Part shown: positions 14,501-24,000 of the stretch, one piece after another
Numbering within the stretch: the first letter of the stretch is position 1
Layout: each line of letters opens with the position of its first letter
Translations under genes and position numbers: made by a program
Origin: Sipunculus nudus
Taxonomy: Eukaryota > Annelida > Sipuncula > Golfingiida > Sipunculidae
Assembly (NCBI GenBank): GCA_026874595.1
Contig: CM049317.1
Span: 13,508,882 to 13,572,881, forward strand
Reading direction: 5' to 3'
DNA: 64,000 bases
The notes under the pieces: generated by a model
The model's input: the letters and a program-made list of their open reading frames with translations, nothing else
Told to the model about the DNA's origin: nothing
The model's database searches: none

Positions 14501-17500
14501 ATTCGATAGATCTGGAGCCCTCATAGGTACCAATCATCCCTGTGAATTTGGGAAAGCTGGAGTAAGTTGTTGTTGAGTTATCGCTCGCAAAACAAAGTGT
14601 CACTGACGGAAGGACGGAAGGACAGAAGGACAGACTGACACGGTGATCACTATAGGGCACCGCTTGTCAAGCGGGGCCCTAATAAACTAAAAAGAGGGTT
14701 GTCTTCAGAGTGCATACACCATCTCCTAGGCCAACATTCAAACTTATACTCAAAGGAATGAATCTCCCGTGCAGACCAGTGCATGTGTCCCAAGAAACAG
14801 TCAAGCACTGCCCCATTATTGTTCAGAGACACATGAGTACACTCTACACTGCCTTAAGATACAAATGTCTGCCTGTTCAATGTCTGTAAGTACCAGTATA
14901 CCTTTATTGCCACAGCAACTGTAAAGTGGGATATAGCCTCATTATCCTACAATAAACTGAGGATTTGGGCATGGTAAAAAAAAGTGTTATTCTGCTGATA
15001 ATCATTTGTGCATCCTCTTGCCACCAACTGGACAGAGTGACCCATATGGGGATATATATCCCTGTGGATCATTTCAATTACCCATTTTATTTCAAGGTGA
15101 CAAATTATAATGACCTCCATGACTTCACACCTCCTTGTACAACTTCAAACATTTTCTTACATCACAGGCAGGGTCTGACACAAATACTCACCCACTTGCC
15201 TCAAGTTAATAAAAATTCTGTGTGCACGACAGCACTAGTGTTTGAACTGCCACCCTGGGCAAGTGATTTATCATTTCAGGCCAAGCCAAATTTAACAAAA
15301 TAAATGTAAGGATGACTTAATAAACTGAGACTATGGATATGACATTTTTGCAAGAAACTACATGTGGCCTATGCCTAAATTTGTTTTTATTGTATCCTAA
15401 TTTGTCAACATGAATAAAAAATAATAAATTTTGAGGACTAAGGCCAAAAAAAGGTTTGGTTCCCAGGCACTTTTCTTCAGAAATCAGTGTGGGTGAACCA
15501 TTATTTTTTATTTTATTTTCTGTAATTTAAGTTTATTGATATGAGCTATTTTTCCAATGGCCCCACTTTATGCAAAAACCACAGTACTGTAAACCCCATA
15601 AACAGTTTTGAGGACAAGACACAAAATTGTTTTTGTCTGCATTCTGATTTTGTAAAGTAAAAATAGATCAGCCCAAAATTACAAGTTAGCGAGCATTGTT
15701 AGTAGTTGGAATGGAATGAGTCAAGGGTGTGCAAATAAAAAAAACAAATTTGCAAAAACAACATAAGTAATCACTGAAACATTTATTCTTCCTCCTCCTT
15801 TTTTTTTGGGGGGGGGAGGGGGATCGGGAGCAGGGATGGATGGAAATGGGACATCTTAGGCCGTGTACGGACTAGGCATATTTCGGGTTCGAGATCAATC
15901 TCGTGGCAACTAGATTGCCTCTAAGGCGATCTTGATGGAACCTGCTCTTGACGTGGTCTAGTTTAGATCGATCTTTTTTAAACCTCCTACAGATGGCTTG
16001 TTTTCCTGTGTGTACAAGTAAGCGGTCTATATAGGGATGGAACTCCCAGGACCCAGGACCTGGTCTCATTGAGACCTGTTCAAGGCCGGTTCCACTGACT
16101 GATGTTGTGCTGTGTGAACATCGCTGGTCTTGATAGGATCGATCTGACATCTTAGATTGATCTTAGTCTGTACATGGCCTAAAGGGTTTGTGTCCACACA
16201 CTAAGTGTGTAAAATACTATTTCTGAACACTTTATTTTATTTCTGCCTAAATTTTACATTTAACAGGTTAAATCGTGTGGGTTAGGAAATATGAAATGGG
16301 ACCTCCAATATCAAAGGGCAAATAAGCCAAAAGCAGTCAAGATTTTAGAGAACATTCTTTCCAGTTAATTTTAAGTAGGAGTGGCAGTGCAGTTTTCATG
16401 TATTCATGTAATAACTGAAGATTTACATGAAAGTTTGTAAACATCTCACAACTTTTGGTAAAAGGTGCATTTGCATTTTTAACTCAAATTTGCATATTTT
16501 GTCATGATTTGAAACAGCTCCCCCCCCCCCCCCCCCATGACTCTTTACCAGTATTCATTGAAAAACATACCATATAGCACACCCATGATTTAGCAAGACT
16601 GTAAGGAATATTAACTCATTAAAGTCAGGGATAAACTGGTTGGTGTCATAACAAAAATTTTTATTATTATTATTATTTTTATTATAATTATTATTATTAT
16701 TAAAGTTTGTCTTTAATCAGTGTTTAGGATTGTTCAACAAATAGTAAAAAATCAGTCTTTGAACAAAAGTTTACAAATTCATATTTATTATCAGTAAATA
16801 TATATTGTTGTACAAACATTTTTAATACACAATGTCAAAATACAAACGCTAAATCACTTGAAATGAATGATATGGAATAGCTGGCAACTTTCCAAAATTG
16901 TACAGGCATGTATACATTTCAACAAGCTATGAACAATGGTTAGTCATTCCATTTCCAGTGACACTTACTAACATTTTCAGTCAAAGGTTTTATAAGTGGA
17001 AATGGTTTTGTTATCGCAATACACATTATGCCTACAGGCATCATCGGCATGCCATCTGCCAGATCTTGTCGAAATGAGGGGATAAGGGTGGGTGGAACAT
17101 GATAGTTCAAAAGAAAGCTCATAGTTTCACAGAACTGCGGCAGAAATAGTGGTTTTTGGTTCCAATTTGAAATGACTCTTGTGAAATCTCAGTGTCTTAG
17201 GCAAGAAAATTGCTCAAAACGGTAAAGAAGTGGTCTCAAAAAGTGGGCGTGACTCCAATTATAGGAGATTTAATTTTGACAGAAAGGGGAATCCCCACAC
17301 CTGAGCATGGGGATATCCCTGAATTTGTGACGTCACGAGCATCTGTCAAAGCGTACCATGTAAACATTACCAGTATCGTTCTTGTAAATCGTCAAATTTA
17401 ACCCATGCATAGGTGTTTTAATTAATAATCGAGTCTTACCTAAATGTGTTTCTTCAATATGCTGAATGAGTTCACTCAGCGAGCTGAAATTAAGCCCACA

Positions 17501-17539
17501 GCCATGGAATTTACATTCGTTCATGAGAAACACCGCCAT
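1986..17539 (-). CDS. JAZF1: JAZF1 orthologue, three C2H2 zinc fingers, six coding exons
   Basis: Joining 17539..17440, 8749..8677, 7583..7480, 6073..5965, 4493..4365 and 2526..1986 gives one open frame of 1056 nt (351 aa plus TAA), with GT-AG borders and matching phases. Finger 1 is C9/C14/H27/H32. An LEKQELQQP-ALSYI block follows at about 40-56, then a Ser/Pro linker, an acidic DEDSDDSWTT block at about 110-120, finger 2 (C144/C149/H162/H167, motif CPVPGCKKRYKNVNG) and finger 3 (C179/C181/H194/H198, motif CGKSYKTAQGLR). These blocks and their order are those of vertebrate JAZF1/TIP27, a nuclear cofactor of orphan nuclear receptors associated with NuA4/TIP60 chromatin complexes and lipid metabolism (family knowledge). 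Oddity: 152 residues follow finger 3, rich in Gln, Thr, Val, Ala and Pro, whereas the vertebrate protein (about 243 aa) ends soon after it. Head to head with ATP5MC. Confidence 0.93.
2527..4364. other. JAZF1 intron 5
   Basis: AT-rich intron. I see no exon, repeat family or RNA gene in it beyond short AT-rich stretches. Confidence 0.6.
4365..4493 (-). CDS. JAZF1: JAZF1 coding exon 5 (zinc finger 2)
   Basis: This 129-nt exon encodes MMQGKDGDGEKPYSCPVPGC followed by KKRYKNVNGMKYHAKHGHKK. The finger is nearly identical to vertebrate JAZF1. The donor GTCAGT was preferred over a GTACCT a few bases downstream because only the former keeps the frame into finger 3 (K-V-K-K-P-Y). Confidence 0.9.
4494..5964. 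other. JAZF1 intron 4
   Basis: AT-rich intron with no feature I can support. Short open frames (60-81 codons) lack protein-like composition. Confidence 0.6.
5965..6073 (-). CDS. JAZF1: JAZF1 coding exon 4 (acidic block)
   Basis: This 109-nt exon encodes NVSGSEMDDESLCSEDEDSD followed by DSWTTQEEFSSELIL. The DSDxSWTT acidic motif before finger 2 is diagnostic of JAZF1. Acceptor ATTCAG, donor GTCTGT. Confidence 0.88.
6074..7479. other. JAZF1 intron 3 with a dispersed repeat fragment
   Basis: No exon seen. The stretch around 6970-7025 (GAGATTTCAAGCATC, then TTCCTGAAAGCCCTG) resembles one at about 43330-43370, suggesting a diverged interspersed repeat shared with an intron of the SR-cyclophilin gene. 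Confidence 0.4.
7480..7583 (-). CDS. JAZF1: JAZF1 coding exon 3 (Ser/Pro linker)
   Basis: This 104-nt exon encodes LFTDVPKRDVVELAKKSRPR followed by AQSPAVSIRSITPT. The start aligns with the vertebrate FMTDAARRE segment, but the SP/TP-rich part is much shorter than in vertebrates. Acceptor CACAG, donor GTAATC. Confidence 0.85.
7683..7797. mobile_element. Short Tigger/pogo-like MITE, TA-flanked
   Basis: The left end CAATGGAACCTGTCTGAAAG, followed by ACCA, is matched in inverted form by the right end (reverse complement CTGTGAAACCTGTGAGACCA). TA dinucleotides flank both sides (7681-7682, 7798-7799). It is 115 bp, too small to encode anything. A related half-copy lies at about 22204-22226. Confidence 0.5.
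8677..8749 (-). CDS. JAZF1: JAZF1 coding exon 2 (LEKQELQQP block)
   Basis: This 73-nt exon is too short to stand out as an ORF and was found by reading the minus strand. It encodes DSDPRLLEKQELQQPASLAL then SYIL, almost identical to the segment after finger 1 in vertebrate JAZF1. Acceptor TGTAG, donor GTATGT. Phase 1 in, phase 2 out, matching the neighbouring exons. Confidence 0.9.
10530..10616. repeat. Three tandem copies of a 29-bp repeat
   Basis: Unit GAAACAGGGAATGAGGAATG, followed by GATGACAGT, occurs at 10530-10558, 10559-10587 and 10588-10616, with two or three substitutions in the third copy. The open frames across it are products of the repeat. Confidence 0.85.
11459..11560. mobile_element. 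Degenerate TA-flanked MITE
   Basis: The left end CGGTTAAACCTCACC and the right end (reverse complement CAGTGAAACCTCAGA) are imperfect inverted repeats. Both sides carry TA (11457-11458, 11561-11562), as expected for the Tc1/mariner superfamily. Confidence 0.4.
12598..13385. mobile_element. Non-autonomous Tigger/pogo-like element (788 bp)
   Basis: Ends are CAGTAGAGTGCTG at the left and, as reverse complement, CAGTAGAGCGCCGTATTTCC at the right, with TTCGGAAA-type subterminal sequence on both sides and TA duplications at 12596-12597 and 13386-13387. CAGT ends with TA targets are typical of the pogo/Tigger group. A 78-codon frame inside (12959-13195) shows no DDE or helix-turn-helix motif, so no transposase is encoded. 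Confidence 0.72.
13690..14684. mobile_element. Family C: Pearl/Helentron-like non-autonomous element with 145-bp tandem core
   Basis: About five tandem units of 144-145 bp (the anchor TCTGGAGCCC recurs at 13932, 14077, 14222, 14367 and 14511). They are followed by a GGAAGGAC/GGACAGAC microsatellite (about 14605-14637), the motif GTGATCACTATAG, and a terminal hairpin at 14655-14679 (11-bp stem GGGCACCGCTT / AAGCGGGGCCC, one mismatch, loop GTC). The 5' end has a CCTCGAGG palindrome followed by GGGCCCCG (13698-13705), the complement of the 3' hairpin arm. Tandem core plus ACGG-type microsatellite is the Pearl design of bivalves. No coding capacity. Confidence 0.65.
15428..15545. repeat. Fragment of an interspersed repeat (GGTTTGGTTCCCAGGCAC family)
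   Basis: AAGGTTTGGTTCCCAGGCAC followed by a T-rich stretch matches the sequence at about 44955-44972 and, inverted, the sequence at about 52047-52064. It is one end of a dispersed repeat family. Confidence 0.5.
15856..16182. mobile_element. MITE with TTAGGCC termini (about 327 bp)
   Basis: The terminal inverted repeats TTAGGCCRTGTACRGACTA at both ends are about 19 bp with two differences, and a subterminal GATCAATCT pair is also inverted. No clear target duplication was found, so the superfamily is undecided. The 92-codon minus frame inside has no recognisable protein. Confidence 0.6.
17440..17539 (-). CDS. JAZF1: JAZF1 coding exon 1 (start codon, zinc finger 1)
   Basis: Start ATG is at 17539..17537; an in-frame GTG six bases upstream is not needed. 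The exon encodes 33 residues plus one base, containing CKFHGC and HIEETH, the first C2H2 finger. The donor is GTAAGA, read on the minus strand just below 17440. The vertebrate protein has a slightly longer N-terminus before this finger. Confidence 0.9.
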
Positions 17540-17773
17540 TTGCACCAGTCCACCCAGCCATCAGTAGACTCGTTTTCCCCCTAATTAGCATATAGGGAAA
17601 TCCAAATAGTGTTTTCCTCTATTTATTTCGATAAAACTACTTAAATTCCATGTTGTCATGATACATTTTAGATTTCAGATTATATAGCATGAAAATTTCA
17701 TTCACACAGACCAAAATTAAAATAATTATAGACAACCTTTAGTCGTCCCTGACATGACCCAGGTCGTGACTTA

Positions 17774-17785
17774 AACGCATGCGCG
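17774..17785. promoter_or_regulatory. NRF-1-like site
   Basis: AACGCATGCGCG fits 10 of 12 positions of the NRF-1 consensus YGCGCAYGCGCR. NRF-1 sites are a hallmark of nuclear genes for oxidative phosphorylation, which fits ATP5MC next door. Confidence 0.5.
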
Positions 17786-17811
17786 GTTGTGTCCTCCCTG
17801 TCTGAACGCCG

Positions 17812-18008
17812 GTGAGTGTCGCCATTTTCGGGATAGGCAGATTTTAAATCGGTCTAACTTTGATTTAATTGATACCATCGGACATATTTAGGTAACTTGA
17901 CAGTGTCTATATAATACTTAGGATGCGTTGCAATATTTATTTTAGCAACCGATGTCAAACTTCACTTCTTTTCCAGTGATTTAATGTTCACCTTTACGTG
18001 TTTTACAG
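17812..18008 (+). other. Candidate intron in the ATP5MC 5' UTR
   Basis: A strong donor GTGAGT after 17811 and an acceptor TTTTACAG ending at 18008 would place a short non-coding first exon in the CpG-richer region, with 31 nt of leader before the ATG at 18040. Not proven without transcripts. Confidence 0.45.
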
Positions 18009-18039
18009 TGGGCCAAGTTAGCAACAGACCAAGTTCACC

Positions 18040-18084
18040 ATGTATTCCTGCTCTAAGGTTATCACACCAGCTGCCAGATGCGTG
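18040..18084 (+). CDS. ATP5MC: ATP5MC coding exon 1
   Basis: ATG in context CACCATGT, encoding [15 protein letters not shown] (15 codons) before the donor GTAAGA. Start of the presequence. Confidence 0.85.
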
Positions 18085-21000
18085 GTAAGAATAATCTTTT
18101 TTACTACAATATTCAATTTTTATTCCCAGTCCGTCATTTTCAACCCTATTTTCAACTGTAGCAGTTGTCTGACTTGCCGGCTTCTTCCGTCGGCAGTCCA
18201 CGTCAAGGTCATTCTCGGGTATCCCAAGTTCCCCGAGTAAGCTTCATACATGTTGACATATCAGTAGTATAGGCAAACGATCATGTAGCCTATATATTGA
18301 TTATTAAAAGTGTACTGGCATCAGAAACATATATGAAATATAGAGATCTTTATGGTAGTTTCGGAGAAAGTTTCATTCCAGTCGGCAGTTTACTGACCAA
18401 CAACGTTGTAATTGTATTCTGAGGTTCGGTGAAACTTATTCTGGGTACGGAGGTCAAAGGTTGCCTCAGATTTTGTACCAATAATGTTAATTTTCTTTGC
18501 CTAAAACTACATAATAGTTCATTTTGCCGCAGAAATCTGTGAAATATATGTAAATGCTGACTTGCTCACTGTCAACATGCAGGCACTCGTGCTTGTATTG
18601 TCAATCTGCCTGTCAATGTCATTCAAGTACAGTAGGAGTGAAGAACCTTGCATGGTCCAATCAGCTAGAAGCATGTTGTTACAACAATAACTAATGCCCT
18701 CTTGGTGTAAACCTCAAGAAAAAAGATTAAAATATTCATTTTTGCTGTGTTGTATTGAGTTTTGAAACCACATGTTTGCAAGGTGACTAAGAGTGTCAAG
18801 ATGTGATTGAGGCCGAGGGTTTGTTCCCGTTTACTTTTTGGTTTACAGCACATTTCACTTTATTTCATGTCTAGTGATATTTTGTGGACATCTACAGTAA
18901 AACCACCTAAGTTTAATTATTTTCCCATAGTGCACTTTGGGAATGCTAATACTTCATTTGAATTTTTATGTACACTAAAAGCTGGATTTGTAAATTTTAC
19001 AAGTAATTAGGTTTCCCTGAACTGTACATGAATTGAACTATGTTACGTTTATACATTCCTACTTTCAGTTTTTCCTACATATTTTAAATCTTCCCAAAGT
19101 AATTGTTCCTTCAGAAATATTGTCAAGATCCACAGGTGTTCAATATATTAGACTTGATGGATGCTAAAATGGCTTCATTGTTTTTGAAAATTAACAGAAG
19201 AATGTTTTCTGTAAATTCCTTTTCCAGACAAGGTGTCCAAATTTGGTAACTGGCTGGCCATTTAATCAGAGGTCATGGGCTTCTGGTGTGGTCAGGTCCA
19301 ATGTCTAACCTTGGACAACATGTAGATCACTGTTTGCTTCAGATGCTTCACTGTTAGAATTCAAAACTAAAGGCCAGTAGGTCAAAAAGGATTTCATGTG
19401 AATTGGTAAACCTGAATAAGTCGAAAAAAAACGTGAATTTTTAGTACTTGACAGGTTTACCACAAATTCAAGAGAATTCAGTGATTGTAAGCTTAACTTG
19501 GGTTGGCGAGTGTCAGATTTACATTTTGTTTTGTGCTTTGCCATTATTAAATCAGTTTGCATTTGGATTCCATGTTCCAAGGGAAAACATTTGATTGGGC
19601 CTTGAATCTGAAAGATTGATTTTTCTTAATAGAGAAAAGTCTACAGATCACAAACTGGTCTTTCTCCTAAGTGCCTCATGTTTTGATAAGTTTTCTTGAG
19701 TAAACAGCTTCACTTTTTAGCAAATGACGCAATTATAGTTAAATAAAGTTAAATATACAATGTTTCAATTTGCAATTGACCATTTACAGGGCATTTTCAG
19801 TAATCAGACATAAATTGACCCTTGTTACTTGCTGAAGCTAATAACCATTTCAGTGAATGCTCAGCTCATGTGCAAAAGTGCTGGTCTGTATTTGTTTAAT
19901 GGGCAAATTAATCCTTTTGGGGTCATTCTGCTTATCTCAGTTGTTGATTTTATTGATATAGTAATGAAAATTGTTGCTTTGTACTGTCAATTTGTTCACC
20001 TTGTTATTGCATGGGACTATTGAATATTAGTCCTGAAATACTATTTATATAAATGTATGAAGCTTTATATTGAAAATTTTTTAGTATGGAGAAATATTTG
20101 GTAAATTATATCATGAAAAAACTACATACTCATGTCTTTGATGAACTTTAAACAGAAATTACATTTGTTTTAGATCTGGTGAATTTTTCATTATTTCATT
20201 CATGTTTAATTTTGTGTTTTTCAGGCATCAGCAAGCAGGGCTGCTGTAGTGCGCCCCTTGAGCAGCAGCGTGTGCCAAACAAAAACACAACAGCCCACAG
20301 CACCTCTGGCCTCATATACTGGTCTGGCTGGCCTTAACCTCTCTGTGAACAACAACACACTAGCTTCTCAGGTGAGTACATCCTCCCCATCGTGGAGTGG
20401 TGCAAAATATCGTAATATGGAAAACTTAATTGTGTCAAAGTTTGACGTGTGCTATGCACCTTTGGGGATTTGGAAACCAGATGCAGTGAAAACTGTACCA
20501 ACACTGCAGTATTGTAAGACACCACTGTCCACTGGTATTGTGTGCAGCATCTGATCGAAATGCGATGTTTTACACACGGCAGATTTTAAAGGTGATGTGT
20601 CTTGAGTTGAAGATGGTCCTGCGCCTTTTCAACAACTTTAAGGTCCCATCCATCCGTGAAATTAGAAATCCTGGAAAGTCCAGGAATTTTAGTCCCTTAA
20701 GAGAAAGTGGTTAGTTTTGTTGTATTATGTCTCTCATGGATGGATGGCTTTCATGGCTTCTAAGTTTATTCCCAATGAAGTGCAGTTATATATTTTTTAG
20801 AAAAAAAATACTGGGAAAATAGGGTTTTGTCATGAAATGCTGGGAACCCTGATATGACAAGTCTAGATACACTTGTATAATGTAAGGGGGGGTTCAAACC
20901 TGACTGATGACAGGGGGAAAGTTACAGAACCTTGCACAAGTACAACATGATCTTCGTCCAACATGATCTTCGTCCAACATGGTCTTAGTCTTTTGTTTGT

Positions 21001-24000
21001 TGATTAAGCCATTCTTTTAAAGTCAAACAAATCAAGTGGGCTTTGTATTTTCCTATGAGGAATGCAACAGGATCCTGGTTCCCCTAGCAGTCGTTCTCAT
21101 TGTTTTTCTGAATTTAGAAGTCCTCTCTTTACTTTAACATAGACAGATTATTGCAATACATGCAATGACAAAGAAACCTATCATGTAGTTTTAACTGCTG
21201 CAAGTTGTGTACCTTTTTCACACCAAACATACTGCTTAGCAATGATCAAGAATGATAGAAAAATATTTTATCTTACCCCCGATTCTGTAAGAAACAACGT
21301 GCAAGCCAGGGCAATTTCTGAATTGATTTAAATCTGAATGGAAGATTGCATAAATTGGCTTTGATTTTATAAATAGAAATATCACTCCAACAACTGTCCG
21401 ATGTATTAAGCTGAATTGAAGGACAACAGATCAAGCTTTCATATTTTCCTATAAGTTATGCTTGTTAGAAATTGTTCTGTTTATTACACAGATTAGCCAT
21501 GATGTTAGACTAAGGCAAAACAGGTGCCTCTAATTGGTGTTACAATACAATGATTAGCAGCTGAAGTCTGCTGAACCCATCCTCTTGTGCTATATTTTTG
21601 TGTATCAGCACACACTCAAATGAAATGTCCTTTTATCAAAAGACTGCAAGTCAGTTGAACTTGAATTTAAAAATAAAGCGTAGTTGAATAAAGTTTTGAA
21701 TTGAATAATCTTATATTGACCTCAGGTCTGACAGCCTGCCTCGTGCTCCGGTGAGATTTTCTCTTGATTGGGTTCTGCTTGCCAGAGCATAGCAAACAAT
21801 TAGTCTAGCATGTTCATTGTACAGGCTTGTGGAAAAGGGGCTCTTCAATAATGAATATGTAAAAGTTATATAACAACATATTTTGTGTCCTTTTGAAAAA
21901 CAGAAGATTTGTAGAACAAGATTTGAAGGGTTATAGTCAGTGATTCATTCTTCCATATAGAATACTTTTTATCAAGATGTTAATATAGATCCTTTAATAC
22001 CAAGCTTCTTTTCCTCAGGAAATCAGGCCGTTTTCTCAACATTTTGTTCCACTCCCAAAAATAGGATAAGCAGTGGTATCTGTGTAGTGAGACTATCCAT
22101 TGGACGGTCCAAAGGTGGTCTTTCATTCATAAGTGGTCTTATCAGAAAAGTTGGCATGTATTATGTGACAGTTAAGGGTTTATATTAGAGTGCTCTTTAC
22201 AGGCAGGTGGTCTTAAAACAGGTTCTGCTTTGGTTCTTTTTACCTTAAAACTTGGCATTGTGATGTTGTTACTGCTGGAGAGCTGGTTACTTGAGTCAAG
22301 TCTCTTGGCACACAGTAATCATAAAGAAAGGTTCATTGGAGTTGTATACTTGTACAGCTTTTTGTTGTGACACTGTCCTGTTGTGTTTATCCTATAAGTA
22401 AAGGTAAAGAAAGCAGAGGTCCACATGGTTCTGTAATCACCTGCTGATACTGGTCTGGTTCAAAAGGCTACCATGGTGAACCTGCTTGCTTCATACCAAG
22501 ATCATGTTTTTGTGAGGGTTAGGCCGGTTAGCAGTCTGTCTCAGTGGGGTCTTTCATACATGCTGTATTTACCAATGTATTGTTTTCTGTAGTTGCATTA
22601 TAACTGCTTCTGGTTTCTCTGCTATCTGACATACTTGTTTTATTTACATTTTATCTTGTATAAAATATTGAATATAACTGGAAGGTTGTGGAAACTATGT
22701 CATAAGGGGAAAATAAATGTGTGATTGCTGTAACTGTAAACATGGAATGATTTACCTGGATTCACATCACAGTTTACAAGTCACAGTTTGCCTGTTTTGA
22801 TAAGCCATTACTGTAAATCTTTTAAGAGGAAGGCCCATCAGGGAAAATGAATAGATCTGAGAAAAGCTAAGCCATTATAATTTAGACTGTGAATTAAGGA
22901 ATTGATAGTACATGTATTTTGGTTCATGCAGTGTACACCTAGTGCTGGCTGTCTACAATAATATTATATTGCTATGAGTTCATATTTGTTCCAATATCTT
23001 TCTGTAGGTTGGTTCTTTTCATTTATTATGAGCTGTTACGGAACCTAATATCAACAGATCACGCAGTCGCGACAAGCACAAATCTTGTTTTGGAGATAAA
23101 ATAATCAGATTCTATAACACTAGGCAGCATGAAATGTCTAGGGGGAATGGCGAGAGAAATCAGCGGTCCCTTGTCAACAAATAACCACAATTTATTCTTA
23201 AAACAATCCAAATATTACAATACACCAAATCAATACAATTACACAGTATTACAACAGTGAATCAATACAAGTATATAAATAAAGTGTACAGTACCTGGAT
23301 ACCACCACTGCCACTGCGACAAGTCCCTTTAAGCATATAATCCAGATGAACAGTTCACATAAATCTTCTCAGAGAATAACAGTCCAGTTCATTCACAAAA
23401 TCAATTCCTTGCAATCCAAAAGTGAAGTTCTTGTTATAATCCCGAAAGCAAACTGAAGACTATATAAGATCCGTCACAAATTTAGAAGAAAAGCTATAAC
23501 TGCCGAATTATAGGAAAAGGTCCACAAACTGACTGACACCCTTCTCTGTCTGCTGGAATATATCTCTCCCCCTCTTTCCCCTAATACACAGCCCCTAAAT
23601 GACTTTTCACCTCAAGCTGAGAACTTTCCATTTCCTGAACAATCCAAAGAACCCAGCAATACATAGTACACACGCGTCCAAAGAACAGACTAGACCTTTA
23701 CATGTCAGGGTTCACACGTGGGCTGGCCAGGTGAGAAAGCCCCAGACTAGCATGACCACTGTGTTTACACGTCAGACCCCATGCATGGGCTGGGCTATGC
23801 CGCTATGCTAGCGCTGTACATACACATGAAAGACTGCTGCATACAATAAAAGAGACATCTGTAACAGAGCAAATGAACTTAATTACTCTCCAGATCTCAG
23901 TGGCTTGCCTGGCATATACCATATATAAGCCTCAAATAAAGCCAATAATAAAACTGCTTGTCAAAATCATAAGCTGCTACTCATAACGTTGCTTATCAAT

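Larger units (their letters stand above)
8750..17439. other. JAZF1 intron 1 (8.7 kb), repeat-rich
   Basis: Large first intron carrying a 29-bp tandem repeat, several TA-flanked MITEs, a tandem-core element with terminal hairpin, a TTAGGCC-ended MITE, a 17-base C run at 16520-16536 and an ATT microsatellite at about 16660-16702. No additional exon was recognised. Confidence 0.6.
17540..18039. promoter_or_regulatory. Bidirectional promoter region of JAZF1 and ATP5MC
   Basis: Only 500 bp separate the two divergent start codons. The segment 17740-17830 is richer in G+C and CpG than its surroundings and holds the NRF-1-like site. No TATA box is obvious in it. Transcription start sites cannot be placed from the sequence. 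Confidence 0.6.

Noticed and set aside
14965-15303. 112-codon plus-strand ORF in the JAZF1 intron
   Set aside because: No domain, no start context, AT-rich composition and no splice partner. Expected by chance in AT-rich DNA of this length.
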